Of a stretch of 64,000 bases of DNA, positions 9,605 through 18,554 are shown in pieces (positions within the stretch are counted from its first letter, which is position 1; each line of letters starts with the position of its first letter). The notes under the pieces were generated by a model. That model was not told where the DNA came from. It made no database searches and saw nothing but the letters and a program-made list of their open reading frames with translations. Position numbers and translations under genes: made by a program. This DNA comes from Butyrivibrio fibrisolvens 16/4 (lineage in GTDB: Bacteria > Bacillota > Clostridia > Lachnospirales > Lachnospiraceae): positions 3,057,982 through 3,121,981 of the forward strand of contig FP929036.1 of assembly GCA_000209815.1 (NCBI GenBank). The letters are read 5' to 3'.

Positions 9605-9638
9605 TTAAAAAAATTCCGCGACTTCCGTCGCGGAATTT
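9605..9638 (-). terminator. Intrinsic terminator of pta
   Basis: A 12-bp perfect stem (9611-9622 with 9627-9638) closes a TTCC loop. On the minus strand it is followed by TTTTAACGG. It lies 14 bases after the pta stop. Confidence 0.85.
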
Positions 9639-9652
9639 AGTCGTTTTAAGTA

Positions 9653-10636
9653 TTAAGCTAAAGCGGCTGTAATTATAGCCATTGAGTATACTTCCTGTGC
9701 ATTGCATCCACGAGAAAGGTCATTGATTGGTGCGTTAAGTCCAAGAAGGATAGGGCCGTATGCATCAAAACCACCAAGACGCTGTGCAATCTTGTATCCA
9801 ATGTTACCAGCATTGATATCTGGGAAGATGAATGTGTTAGCGTGACCAGCTACTGTAGAGCCTGGGCACTTTGTCTTAGCAACACGTGGAGATACTGCTG
9901 CATCAAACTGAAGCTCGCCTTCGATATCAAGGTTAGGATACTTCTCCTTAGCCTTTGCTGTAGCTTCGCGCATCTTATCAACATCCTCGCCCTTTCCTGA
10001 GCCAAGTGTTGAGTATGAAAGCATAGCAATCTTTGGATCAATACCAAAAATCTTAGCGCACTCTGCTGTCTCACCAGCGATTTCAGCAAGCTCATCAGCG
10101 TTTGGCTTAATGTTGATAGCGCAATCACCCATTGCAAGAACTTCTCTGTCGCCTGTAGCTGAGTTACGTACCATGATGAAGCAAGAAGATACGATGCTGT
10201 TACCTGGCTTTGTCTTGATAACCTGAAGTGCTGGACGAACTGTATCAGCTGTAGAGTATGTTGCTCCACCAAGGAGTGCATCTGCAACACCCATCTTTAC
10301 AAGCATTGTACCGAAGTAGTTAGCCTGCTTACATGTAGCAGCTGCCTGCTCCATTGTAACGCCCTTAGACTTTCTAAGCTCACAGAAAAGCTCGCACATC
10401 TCATCAAATCTATCATAGTTTTCTGGATCAATAATAACTGCTCCGCGGATGTTAAAACCTGCATCCTCTGCTGCAGCCTTTACCTCTTCATCCTTACCAA
10501 TAAGAATTGGCTGAAGGAAATCAGAACCAAGAAGACGGCTAGATGCCTCGATAATACGTGGGTCTGTACCTTCTGTGAATACGATTTTCTTAGGATCCTT
10601 TTTAAGGATGTCAATTAATGCTCCAAATCCTGCCAT
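9653..10636 (-). CDS. pta: Phosphate acetyltransferase
   Basis: Converts acetyl-CoA and phosphate into acetyl phosphate, the step before ATP-yielding acetate kinase. The 327-residue length is that of the short PTA_PTB family enzyme without a DRTGG domain. Recognisable blocks are KIVFTEGTDPRIIEASSRLL near the N-terminus, ADALLGGATYSTADTVRPAL in the middle, and ANTFIFPDINAGNIGYKIAQ and LGLNAPINDLSRGC near the C-terminus. The start ATG has GAGGAAA upstream. Acetate kinase is not adjacent, which is less usual. It ends at a strong terminator and appears to be a single-gene unit. Confidence 0.95.
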   Translation of the reverse strand: MAGFGALIDILKKDPKKIVFTEGTDPRIIEASSRLLGSDFLQPILIGKDEEVKAAAEDAGFNIRGAVIIDPENYDRFDEMCELFCELRKSKGVTMEQAAATCKQANYFGTMLVKMGVADALLGGATYSTADTVRPALQVIKTKPGNSIVSSCFIMVRNSATGDREVLAMGDCAINIKPNADELAEIAGETAECAKIFGIDPKIAMLSYSTLGSGKGEDVDKMREATAKAKEKYPNLDIEGELQFDAAVSPRVAKTKCPGSTVAGHANTFIFPDINAGNIGYKIAQRLGGFDAYGPILLGLNAPINDLSRGCNAQEVYSMAIITAALA

Positions 10637-10810
10637 TTTAATTTCCTCTTTTCTTTCTTTAAAGTATATTAACCTTTCGCACTAAGTGCTTTGGTGTTAG
10701 TTTTCTAAAACCATTAGATATAATACTACTTTTTTATGAAAAAACAGTGGTTTTAAGCATTGTTTTTGATTTTGTACTTTTTTGTATTTTTGTTAATTTA
10801 TTGTCAATTA

Positions 10811-11965
10811 TTACTCACTAATAACGCCCATTGAATCCACCGTTGCAGCTGGCGACATTTGGTCAACATAACTGTAGCCCGCTTCATCCACCCTGGTGCA
10901 TGCCACGCTGGCTGTAATAGGGATGATTCTGTAGCTTACATTATCATTTTCATCTATAGTAATCTCAGCCGCACCGCCACCGCCAGACTTTATATTCTGA
11001 TTGAAAATGAAGTTTCCAAGGCTATAAAAAATAGGCTTGCCATTGTACATTTCTACTGGCTGCAGGCAATGGCTGTGCATTCCAATAACTGCATCAGCGC
11101 CGGCATCTATAAATTTATGACCGTCGTTTGGCTGATAATCTGTAAGCTCTGTTGTATGCTCCACGCCCCAGTGAACCATGACAAACAGATAATCCACCTG
11201 GCTATCAGCAGCCTTAATAGCCTCTATTAGCTTTGTCTCATCATAAAAGCAGAATTCGCCCGGCTGAGAAGATTCAATATTCCAACTTCCAACAGGAATG
11301 ACATGGCTTGCTGCAAGGAATCCGTAGGTGCGTCCCTTTGCATCTGTCTTTACGATTAGCTTGCTGGCATCCTCAAGGCTGTTACCTGCTCCTGTGTAAT
11401 CAATACCTGCATTTGTAAGTGTGGTGAATGTGTCAGTGAGAGCATCCTTTCCATAATCAAGCACATGATTGTTTGCAAGTCCTGCTATGTCAGTGCCCAA
11501 ATCATTTAACAAACTAACGTATGAAGGATCAACTCGAAAAGTATACTGTTTATCTGGGGCCTTTTGACCTCGCTCAGAAAAACAAAATTCATTGTTAATC
11601 ATAGTAAATGTAGCATCATTCATCAGCGCCTTTATTTCCGGACTGACAACACCATCTACACCTTTTGAACTGTAATTGGACTGAACATACTCGCTTAGTT
11701 CCACATCACCTGTGAATACTATTTTAGTAATCAAATCCTCTGGTGCTACTTCTGGCTCCACTGCAGATGTAGCAGTAAGATTCTCCTCTGCCTCAGTAGT
11801 AACCTCTTCATCCGGTTCCTCCTGAGCCACGATTTTCTCTTTATAAAGAGGTCCCTTTTCATATAGGGGACCATCTTCTCCAAAAGCATACCAGGCGGCA
11901 GCTACCACTACAACAAGCGCTAATAATGTCTTTAATAATGCTGCGAAAAACTTTTTCATACTCAT
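10811..11965 (-). CDS. CapA-family metallophosphatase-like surface protein
   Basis: 384 residues with one N-terminal membrane anchor (residues ~5-25), a short acidic linker and a CapA/PgsA-type domain. The domain shows FTGDVELSEYV, TMINNEFCFSERG, LANNHVLDYG, FVMVHWGVEH and VIGMHSHCLQPVE, the spaced Asp/Asn/His pattern of this fold, plus SLGNFIFNQN. The family includes poly-gamma-glutamate capsule proteins, but the other pgs genes are absent, so a role in polyglutamate is not supported. It follows a DUF4250 gene by 3 bases and is probably co-transcribed. It likely acts on the outer face of the membrane; the substrate is unknown. Confidence 0.88.
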   Translation of the reverse strand: MSMKKFFAALLKTLLALVVVVAAAWYAFGEDGPLYEKGPLYKEKIVAQEEPDEEVTTEAEENLTATSAVEPEVAPEDLITKIVFTGDVELSEYVQSNYSSKGVDGVVSPEIKALMNDATFTMINNEFCFSERGQKAPDKQYTFRVDPSYVSLLNDLGTDIAGLANNHVLDYGKDALTDTFTTLTNAGIDYTGAGNSLEDASKLIVKTDAKGRTYGFLAASHVIPVGSWNIESSQPGEFCFYDETKLIEAIKAADSQVDYLFVMVHWGVEHTTELTDYQPNDGHKFIDAGADAVIGMHSHCLQPVEMYNGKPIFYSLGNFIFNQNIKSGGGGAAEITIDENDNVSYRIIPITASVACTRVDEAGYSYVDQMSPAATVDSMGVISE

Positions 11966-11968
11966 CCT

Positions 11969-12145
11969 CTACTTAAATTGATTTTTTGCAGAATCGTAAT
12001 GATAATCGATGCTTGCAAGTCTAGCTATAATATCATCTCCATCAACTTCATTATCCTCAACTAAAGCGTCAAAACTTTTATAATAGTCACGTAATGCTGT
12101 ATTTACAACTGAAAGTAGCATCACAGGATCTTTTGGAAAATTCAT
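11969..12145 (-). CDS. DUF4250 small protein
   Basis: 58 residues starting MNFPKDPVMLLSVVNTALRD and ending YHYDSAKNQF, which fits the DUF4250 family of small Firmicutes proteins. The function is not known. I chose the ATG at 12145, with AAAGG about 10 bases upstream, over an ATG six codons earlier. It sits directly before the CapA-like gene, 3 bases apart. Confidence 0.8.
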   Translation of the reverse strand: MNFPKDPVMLLSVVNTALRDYYKSFDALVEDNEVDGDDIIARLASIDYHYDSAKNQFK

Positions 12146-12247
12146 AATTGTACAACCTTTCATCTAACTCACTCAATGTATTCTAGCATAAAATCAAAAA
12201 TCGTGGTAACATCAAAAAAGTTCTTATATATACGGGAGATTTGGTAA

Positions 12248-13300
12248 ATGATATATAGAAAACAAAATGGCTACGATAATTTCAAATGCATAGCTGATAA
12301 GTGCCCTAAGAGCTGCTGCATCGGCTGGCAGATAATGATAGATGAAGACAGCATTGAAAGATATAAATGTACGGAGGGAGACTTCGGAACAAGATTAAAT
12401 GGTTCAATCAATTTCGACGAAAGCTGTTTCAAGCAGAACCGCACCCGCTGCGCAATGCTAAATGATAATGGTCTTTGTGACCTTCACTCCACCCTTGGTG
12501 AAGATATGCTTTGCTACACTTGCAAGATGTTTCCAAGGCATGTGGAGGAATTCCAGGATATTCGAGAGTATTCTCTTTCTCTATCCTGCCCTGAGGTCAC
12601 ACGTATGATTTTAGACCCTGATTATGAATTCGCATTTACGGAATCAGAAGATGAGACCCTTGATGATCCTGAAGAATTCGAAGATTACGATTTTCTATTA
12701 TTTGATAATTTGGAATATGCAAGAGATAAGATGCTCGGACTTGCTGCATCTAAAACCATCTCCCTTCAGGATAGAATGAGTTTAATAGCAGCTATGGGGC
12801 TAAAACTTCAGCGACTCTATGATGAAGGCCTAATCTTTGAAATGGACGATGTGAATTTTGATGAAGAGTTTGACTGTGCTGGAACTGGCGCGCTTCTGTC
12901 GCTTGATTACTGCGCTAAATCTATGGATGTCCTGCTTGAAATGGAAGTTTTAGAGGAAAGCTGGCACGATTCTATCCGTGATGCACAAAATTTTTGGCAG
13001 GAGCACTCCTCAGAGTTCACCACCTGGAAATCTGCTATGTACCCAGATGCTTCCACAGAATTCATATTTGAAAAGATTTTTGAGTCTCTTCTATTTACAT
13101 ATTTCTGCGGTGCAGTCTACGATGGACAAATCTACGCCCGCACTATGATTGCAGTGCAAAGCACTCGCTGGCTTATGATGCTTCATTCAGCAGATAAAAA
13201 CACCCCTCTGGAGCAGGTGATTTACCTGTACTCCAGAGAGGTAGAGCATTCAGACTTAAATGTGAACGCGTTAATCGAGTTCTTCGAAGCTGAATTATAA
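12248..13300 (+). CDS. fliB: FliB-like lysine N-methylase with Cys-rich cluster
   Basis: 350 residues. The N-terminus carries CIADKCPKSCCIGWQIMID, then FKQNRTRCAMLNDNGLCDLH and MLCYTCKMFPRH, the Cys pattern of the YkgJ/FliB family thought to hold a metal or Fe-S cluster. In Salmonella FliB methylates lysines of flagellin. The length and the C-terminal helical part fit the flagellin lysine-N-methylase group that is common in Lachnospiraceae. GGGAGA lies 9 bases before the ATG. No flagellar gene is in the window, so the target protein is not evident. Confidence 0.85.
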   Translation: MIYRKQNGYDNFKCIADKCPKSCCIGWQIMIDEDSIERYKCTEGDFGTRLNGSINFDESCFKQNRTRCAMLNDNGLCDLHSTLGEDMLCYTCKMFPRHVEEFQDIREYSLSLSCPEVTRMILDPDYEFAFTESEDETLDDPEEFEDYDFLLFDNLEYARDKMLGLAASKTISLQDRMSLIAAMGLKLQRLYDEGLIFEMDDVNFDEEFDCAGTGALLSLDYCAKSMDVLLEMEVLEESWHDSIRDAQNFWQEHSSEFTTWKSAMYPDASTEFIFEKIFESLLFTYFCGAVYDGQIYARTMIAVQSTRWLMMLHSADKNTPLEQVIYLYSREVEHSDLNVNALIEFFEAEL

Positions 13301-13305
13301 TATAT

Positions 13306-14676
13306 TTACATAAAGATATTTAAAATCAATAATTCTACCAAGCCAACTGCCCATGCAATTGTAGTAGTAACTGACCATACACGAATCTGCTCTTTTGTCT
13401 CTGATATACCACTGAGTCGGTTAACTACCCAGTAGAAACTATCATTGAAGTATGAGAAGAATAAAGAACCAATACATGCTGCGAATGCTCCAAGCAACAT
13501 ATTTCCACCAGCTGCTGCAACTATTGGAGCAGTAATACCAGCTGCTGTAACCATTGCTACTGTTCCCGAGCCCTGAACAAATCTTACTAACGTAGCAATA
13601 ATAAATGGAAGTAAAATTACAGGAATACTTGTTGCTGCAATCCCCTGTGCAATGTAATCACCAACACCTGCGCTCTTAATTACCTGGCCTAATGCACCGC
13701 CGCCACCAGTTACTAAAATGATGATACCTGCACTCTTTACACTGTCTTCCATCTTAGCAATTACTTCACTGCGCTCCATTCCATTGGTAAGTGTATAAAT
13801 AGCTAAAATCAAGCCAAGTGCAACAGCAATAATAGGTTTTCCTAAAAAAAGAATAATCTTAAATATGCCATCAGTTAATCCTACAGCAGATAAAACTGTG
13901 TTAAGTAAAATTAAAAGGATTGGTAATACAAGTGGTGCAAAGGCTGCAAAGGTAGATGGCATTTTTCTAGTACCAGTCTCATCAATAAATGTGTAAACAG
14001 GCTGCTGATATGCTGGTCTTTCCCATCCCTGACCATCTTCTGTTGGAATCTGATAAATCTGCTTTCCTAACCATTTTCCATAAAGCATACAAACAATTGC
14101 CATTGGCAATGCCACAACTATTCCTAAAAGCAAAAAGTGACCAACGTCTACACCAAAAGTACCTGCAACACCAAGTGGACCAGGTGTAGGTGGAACCAAA
14201 CTATGAGTAATTACAAGTCCTGCTGCAAGTGCCACACTTAAGCTAACCATAGATTTCTTTGTCTGCTTTGAAATAGCCTTGGCAAGAGGTGAAAGAATAA
14301 CAAAACCAGAATCACAGAAAATTGGAATAGAAACTATGAATCCAGTTAATGCCATTGCAAGTTCCTCATGACCTTTGCCAAACAGTTTCAAGAAGGTTTT
14401 AGCCATTCGCTCAGCAGCACCTGACATCTCGAATATCTGTCCCAGCATAACACCGAAACCAATGATGATACCAATACTTCCCAGTGTACCGCCAAAACCA
14501 GATGTAATTGAAGATACTACATCATCTGGCTGCATGCCCCCAACCAGACCAATTATGCAGGAAGAAATAATCAACGCTAAAAATACATGAATCTTTGTCT
14601 TTAAAATCAGTAAAATTAGTACAACCAAGCCGATAAAAAGTCCAATCAGCATCTGAGAACCTGAAATACCCTCCAT
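13306..14676 (-). CDS. GntP-family gluconate/sugar-acid:H+ symporter
   Basis: About 456 residues with 12 or more hydrophobic segments. Family marks include IIGLVGGMQPDDVV, a segment with SGFVILSPLAKAISKQTK, and LVPPTPGPLGVAGTFGVDVG, typical of GntP/GntT transporters. I chose the ATG at 14676 because AGGAGG lies just upstream; the longer 473-codon reading adds a hydrophilic leader without a site. It is the last gene of the DeoR-kinase-PdxA2-GntP group and so probably imports the four-carbon sugar acid, such as D-threonate or D-erythronate, that the kinase uses. The substrate is inferred from the neighbours. Confidence 0.92.
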   Translation of the reverse strand: MEGISGSQMLIGLFIGLVVLILLILKTKIHVFLALIISSCIIGLVGGMQPDDVVSSITSGFGGTLGSIGIIIGFGVMLGQIFEMSGAAERMAKTFLKLFGKGHEELAMALTGFIVSIPIFCDSGFVILSPLAKAISKQTKKSMVSLSVALAAGLVITHSLVPPTPGPLGVAGTFGVDVGHFLLLGIVVALPMAIVCMLYGKWLGKQIYQIPTEDGQGWERPAYQQPVYTFIDETGTRKMPSTFAAFAPLVLPILLILLNTVLSAVGLTDGIFKIILFLGKPIIAVALGLILAIYTLTNGMERSEVIAKMEDSVKSAGIIILVTGGGGALGQVIKSAGVGDYIAQGIAATSIPVILLPFIIATLVRFVQGSGTVAMVTAAGITAPIVAAAGGNMLLGAFAACIGSLFFSYFNDSFYWVVNRLSGISETKEQIRVWSVTTTIAWAVGLVELLILNIFM

Positions 14677-14754
14677 AACACATACCTCCTGTTTCTCTGC
14701 GAGACGCCCCATACGTCCCTTTCCCAATAAGTTACTAAATTACACTTTTTCCTA

Positions 14755-15749
14755 CTACATAAAGTTTGGCGCGTACTTAACTGCCAGTCTTATTGCCTCT
14801 ACCATGCTCACTGCACTTGCTATATTTTTACCTGCAATATCCATAGCCGTTCCATGGTCTACCGAAGTTCTCAAAATTGGCATTCCTCCGGTGATAGATA
14901 TTGTCCTCTCAAAATCAAGTGTCTTTGTAGCAATGTGTCCCTGGTCATGATAAAGAGATAAAACACTATTAAAACGTCCCTGTAATGCAAGATGGAATAC
15001 TGAATCCGCACCAATAGGACCTACTACAGGATAGCCCAAAGCTTGTAGCTCCTCCACTGCTGGAAAGACTTCTTTAACCTCCTCATCACCAAATAAACCA
15101 TGCTCTCCGCTATGTGGATTTAATCCTGCAATTGCCATGGTGCCTTCTGTAACTCCAAGCTTTTTAATGCATCAAAGCAACGTTTTACATAATCTTCAAT
15201 TCTTTCCTTAGTCACCATATCACATGCTTTTCTAAGTGATACATGACGACTTAGGAAGAATACTCTCATACCCCGAACCTCAAACATTGTAAGAGGATCT
15301 GGCGTATTGGTAAGTGCGCCAAAAATTTCAGTGTGACCGATAAAATTAACTCCGCCGGCCTTCAAGGCCTCCTTATTTATAGGAGTGGTGGATACTGCTG
15401 CAACCTTTTTAGCATTAGCCAACTGAATACTTTTTTCTATGTACTCATAAGCTGCCTTTCCACACATTCCATCAACCTTTCCAATTTCAAAACGACTCAT
15501 GTCGATATTATGAAGATCGATGAGGTTCATTACGCCTTTACGATAATCTCCATCCTCTGGTTCTCCTATCGTTTTGATTGTAAGATTAACACCGGTGATT
15601 TTAATGGCATTTTCCATGACATTTTTGTCACCGATGATGACACAATTTGCCCCTTCTTCCACGATTGGATCAACCAAGGCCTTCGCCACAATTTCTGGAC
15701 CAATTCCTGCTGGATCGCCAATTGGAACCGCAATAAATGGTTTCGACAT
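14755..15749 (-). CDS. pdxA2: PdxA2-type four-carbon acid phosphate dehydrogenase, frame broken at 15161
   Basis: NAD-dependent oxidative decarboxylase of the PdxA family. In the DtnK/PdxA2 pathway it turns the 4-phosphate of D-threonate or D-erythronate into dihydroxyacetone phosphate and CO2. The start [37 protein letters not shown] and [10 protein letters not shown] are family blocks, including metal-binding His residues. The frame breaks in a run of five T (15161-15165) just before AGLNPHSG; six would give a continuous protein of about 331 residues. AAGGAGG precedes the ATG and the kinase stop is 13 bases upstream. The operon context favours sugar-acid breakdown over vitamin B6 synthesis. 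Confidence 0.88.
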
Positions 15750-15762
15750 TCTCCCATCCTCC

Positions 15763-17067
15763 TTATATATATAATTTTTCTTTCAAGTATGTGACACATT
15801 CTCTCATGGCATCACTTTCTCCTACCATGCCTCCTTTTGTCACAACCTTTAATCCATCATAATTACCGCCTAATATTGAACCATAGGCCGCAAGCGGAAG
15901 TACTTCTCCTAAGAGTCTGATCCCCGAAGCCTGAAATCTTTGACAGATAGCAACAGTAATATCTCCACCGCTTGAATAAATACCCTTAAATTCAGGTTTA
16001 GCATCAATAACTGCCTGAGTAATCTCTGCAAAAGATTTATTTATTATTTTGCAAAGCTCATCACTATCAAGTCCTGTTTTATTGGTATACTTTGAGAAAT
16101 CGATGCGATTTTCAGGGTAAATGCCGTTTCCAACCACGCTGGTTATTTCACTATCCTGACATCCATCAAAAACTTCATTCACTATTCTGTTAATTTCTGC
16201 TTTTCTGGATTCTTCTCCCTTTAAGAAGTTCTCAGTTGATACAAAAATATTATGAACGTTTTGTGACAACAATAAATTCTCAACCTGTGTCTTTGTTACA
16301 GGATTAACGCTTCCCACCACAGCCAATATCTTGGCCGTAGCCACATCACTGTGCGGTGTAATGCACTTTCGGGCCATCGTCATTGTAAATGGACCAGGAT
16401 CTACAACTATACATTTGATTCTGCTCTTTATTACTGCATCCGCGATTTCATCTAAATCTTCCTGTGAAACACAGTCAAAAAGGATTGTCCTTATGCCTTC
16501 CTGCTGGAAGGAAAGCATTTTTACTAAATGCTCTTGGCCAAGCATTAAATCTTCCATGTCGACAGTAGCTATAGGATACTTTGACTGGCTCTTATAAACA
16601 TCTAAAACTTTAGATGTGTTTACAGGAGTCTTTGGGTCAATAGCAGCCGCAGTCTTGTGAAGTGGGACACCATTTACAAGCATGTATCCGCCTAAAACAA
16701 TTCTTCCAGATTCGGGGAAACAAGGTGCTACCATGGCAATCCTTTTTTCATTCTCGAAACTGTCCAAAAAGGCGTCTGTTTCACTTCCAAGGTTTCCGCG
16801 CAAAGTGCTATCTATTCGCTTGGAATAGATTTTAATATCCTCAGACTGCAATAGTTTGGATACATTGTAAACACGGTTGTACGCCATCTCTGCCGAAACC
16901 CCTCGACTGTCTGTAGGATAAATTATGCAATCACAATCCTGCTGATTAGAGAGTTCTAAGCGCTCAGCATTCATTACCGTATATGCGGTATAATTAATCT
17001 TCTGTAAAAGAGCCCCCGTAGCATTGGCACCAGTAAGATCATCCGCAATAATCACACAATCCGCCAT
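15763..17067 (-). CDS. dtnK: Four-carbon acid sugar kinase (DUF1537/OtnK-DtnK family)
   Basis: 434 residues. N-terminal VIIADDLTGANATGALL, a PTDSRG block and KRIDSTLRGNLGSE belong to the SBD-N sugar-binding domain. The C-terminal nucleotide-binding part shows GIYSSGGDITVAICQRF and VTKGGMVGESDAM. The family phosphorylates four-carbon sugar acids such as D-threonate, D-erythronate or L-threonate derivatives. It is followed by PdxA2 and a GntP permease and preceded by a DeoR regulator, the arrangement known for D-threonate/D-erythronate catabolism. Which epimer is used cannot be read from the sequence. GGGGGAG lies before the ATG. Confidence 0.9.
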   Translation of the reverse strand: MADCVIIADDLTGANATGALLQKINYTAYTVMNAERLELSNQQDCDCIIYPTDSRGVSAEMAYNRVYNVSKLLQSEDIKIYSKRIDSTLRGNLGSETDAFLDSFENEKRIAMVAPCFPESGRIVLGGYMLVNGVPLHKTAAAIDPKTPVNTSKVLDVYKSQSKYPIATVDMEDLMLGQEHLVKMLSFQQEGIRTILFDCVSQEDLDEIADAVIKSRIKCIVVDPGPFTMTMARKCITPHSDVATAKILAVVGSVNPVTKTQVENLLLSQNVHNIFVSTENFLKGEESRKAEINRIVNEVFDGCQDSEITSVVGNGIYPENRIDFSKYTNKTGLDSDELCKIINKSFAEITQAVIDAKPEFKGIYSSGGDITVAICQRFQASGIRLLGEVLPLAAYGSILGGNYDGLKVVTKGGMVGESDAMRECVTYLKEKLYI

Positions 17068-17125
17068 TATTCTTCTCCCCCTTTTTAAGAAACACTGACT
17101 GGAATGACAAGTATATTATTTTTCT

Positions 17126-17845
17126 CTATCTGTTTTTCTCCTCTTTGTCGAATTTATATGTGGTGATGACACCTGTATAATCGCTAAGATTATTTATTCT
17201 CATAATTGCACGCTTGTTAAATTTGCTTGAGTCCACAAGCAGATAGCTATAATTACTGTTTTCAACAACAAGACGTTTGTAAACTGCTTTTGCCTCTGTA
17301 GGTGTAAGTACATCAAGTCTTTCATCAATGGATGCTGCGCCAAGAAAAGCATAATCAAACTTAATCTGCCTAATGGCATCATTGGTCATCATTCCAAACA
17401 TGCAAGCCGTAGATTTTTGGATTTTCCCACCGCACATAATTACATCAAAATTCATTTTGTAAGCCTGATAGCCTATTTCTAAATCGTTTGTAACGATAGT
17501 CAGCTGCTGGCGATTTTCCAAGTATTTCAACATTTTGAATGTGGTAGTACCTGCATCGAGAAAAACACAATCACCATCATTAATCAATGAAGCTGCCTTT
17601 TCTGCTATAGCATTTTTCTCATCACTTCTGCTGGTAGCCTTTTCAATATACGCCACTTCATTTTTCATGATGGCTCCGCCATGGCATCTTTCAAGCTGTC
17701 CGGCCTCACTCATCTTTTGTAAGTCTCTTCGAATTGTCATGAGGCTAACATCAAGCGCCTCTGCCAACTCCTCAACCGACACTCCGGCGCCCCCATTCTT
17801 TTTTAATTCCTCTAAAATGTAATTTTGTCGTTCTGATGCTAGCAT
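17126..17845 (-). CDS. DeoR-family repressor of the sugar-acid operon
   Basis: 239 residues. Residues 1-60 hold a winged helix (RQNYILEELKK, then VSVEELAEALDVSLMTIRRD, ending ERCHGGAI), the DeoR signature. The rest is a DeoRC sensor domain with DAGTTTFKMLKYL, VTNDLEIGYQ and FLGAASIDERLDVLTPTEA; this fold binds phosphorylated sugars. It is the first gene of the group leading into dtnK, pdxA2 and gntP. The upstream promoter has a consensus -10 and -35 and two identical 13-bp direct repeats, so it probably represses itself and the operon until a phosphorylated intermediate appears. Confidence 0.93.
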   Translation of the reverse strand: MLASERQNYILEELKKNGGAGVSVEELAEALDVSLMTIRRDLQKMSEAGQLERCHGGAIMKNEVAYIEKATSRSDEKNAIAEKAASLINDGDCVFLDAGTTTFKMLKYLENRQQLTIVTNDLEIGYQAYKMNFDVIMCGGKIQKSTACMFGMMTNDAIRQIKFDYAFLGAASIDERLDVLTPTEAKAVYKRLVVENSNYSYLLVDSSKFNKRAIMRINNLSDYTGVITTYKFDKEEKNR

Positions 17846-17858
17846 ATGGGTTCTCCGT

Positions 17859-17942
17859 GTTCGTTATTGTTTGTATTGTGTGTATTATGTTCGTTATTGT
17901 TCATTTATAAGATAATTATATCGTTTTTTGTATTATTGTCAA
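17859..17942 (-). promoter_or_regulatory. Promoter and direct-repeat operators of the DeoR operon
   Basis: Read on the minus strand, TTGACA (17937-17942) and TATAAT (17915-17920) are separated by 16 bases, a near-consensus sigma-A promoter. Two copies of GTTCGTTATTGTT on the plus strand (17859-17871 and 17889-17901) lie 30 bases apart, just downstream of the start site and before the DeoR ATG. Repeats containing TTCGTT are usual for DeoR-family operators. Confidence 0.75.
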
Positions 17943-18013
17943 ACAATAAAGAACTTGCGGTTACAACTGAGCTGAAGTATCAGATTGGGGATGGAACGGA
18001 AGTAACTTCTAAA

Positions 18014-18056
18014 CAAAAAGGACAGCTAGAAGCCCAAAGCTTCCGACTGTCCTTTT
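18014..18056 (-). terminator. Terminator of msrA
   Basis: AAGGACAG...GAAG pairs with CTTC...CTGTCCTT around a short loop, with two or three mismatches in the stem. On the minus strand it is followed by TTTTGTTTAG. It lies directly after the msrA stop. Confidence 0.65.
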
Positions 18057-18063
18057 AAATTTC

Positions 18064-18543
18064 TTATTTTCTTCCGCTACTTTTAAGCTCTTCCTCAAAG
18101 GCTTCTGGATTTTTTAAGTAATAATCCTGATGTTCTTCCTCTGCCTTATAAAAAGACTTAAAAGGCTCCAGTGCAATGTGAGTTTTCTTACCAGAAGATG
18201 CTTCTAGCTCAGCAATCTTTTCCTGAGCAAGCTGTAACTCCTTCTCATTTTGGTAATAAATTGCCAGGGTATAAGAAAAACCCTTGTCGATGTACTGTCC
18301 CTCCCCATCAAATGGGTCTACATTAGCTAAATAGATATCCAGCAATTTGTCATAATCTACATTGCTTTCATCATAAGTCAATTCTATTGTTTCTCTATGA
18401 CCAGTCTTCTGAGCTTTTACATCCTCATAAGAAGGATTAATCTCATCTCCACCAGAATATCCGCAAACAACAGAATCCACTCCATAAATCTTATAAATAG
18501 GTGTGACACACCAAAAGCATCCACCTGCAAAATATGCTTTCAT
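18064..18543 (-). CDS. msrA: Peptide methionine sulfoxide reductase A
   Basis: Repairs oxidised methionine (S-sulfoxide). The catalytic Cys lies in GGCFWCVTPIYKIYGVDSVV at the N-terminus, followed by GYSGGDEINPSYEDVKAQKT and GHRETIEL, all family marks. The 159-residue length is typical of a stand-alone MsrA; no MsrB domain is fused. FDGEGQYIDKGFSYTLAIYY belongs to the substrate pocket. The histidine phosphatase gene precedes it by 11 bases, so they may be co-transcribed. A terminator follows. Confidence 0.95.
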   Translation of the reverse strand: MKAYFAGGCFWCVTPIYKIYGVDSVVCGYSGGDEINPSYEDVKAQKTGHRETIELTYDESNVDYDKLLDIYLANVDPFDGEGQYIDKGFSYTLAIYYQNEKELQLAQEKIAELEASSGKKTHIALEPFKSFYKAEEEHQDYYLKNPEAFEEELKSSGRK

Positions 18544-18554
18544 AAATCTAATAC

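Noticed and set aside
9653..10636. Acetate kinase next to pta
   Set aside because: The neighbouring genes are recJ and a CapA-like protein; no kinase fold is present.
10859..11230. A plus-strand gene opposite the CapA-like protein
   Set aside because: It is a shadow of the conserved CapA reading frame.
17859..17901. Start of a CRISPR array (two 13-bp repeats)
   Set aside because: Only two copies, 13 bases long, inside a promoter region. No further repeats and no cas genes.
17846..18058. A plus-strand gene upstream of DeoR
   Set aside because: It covers the DeoR promoter, operators and the msrA terminator and looks like random sequence.
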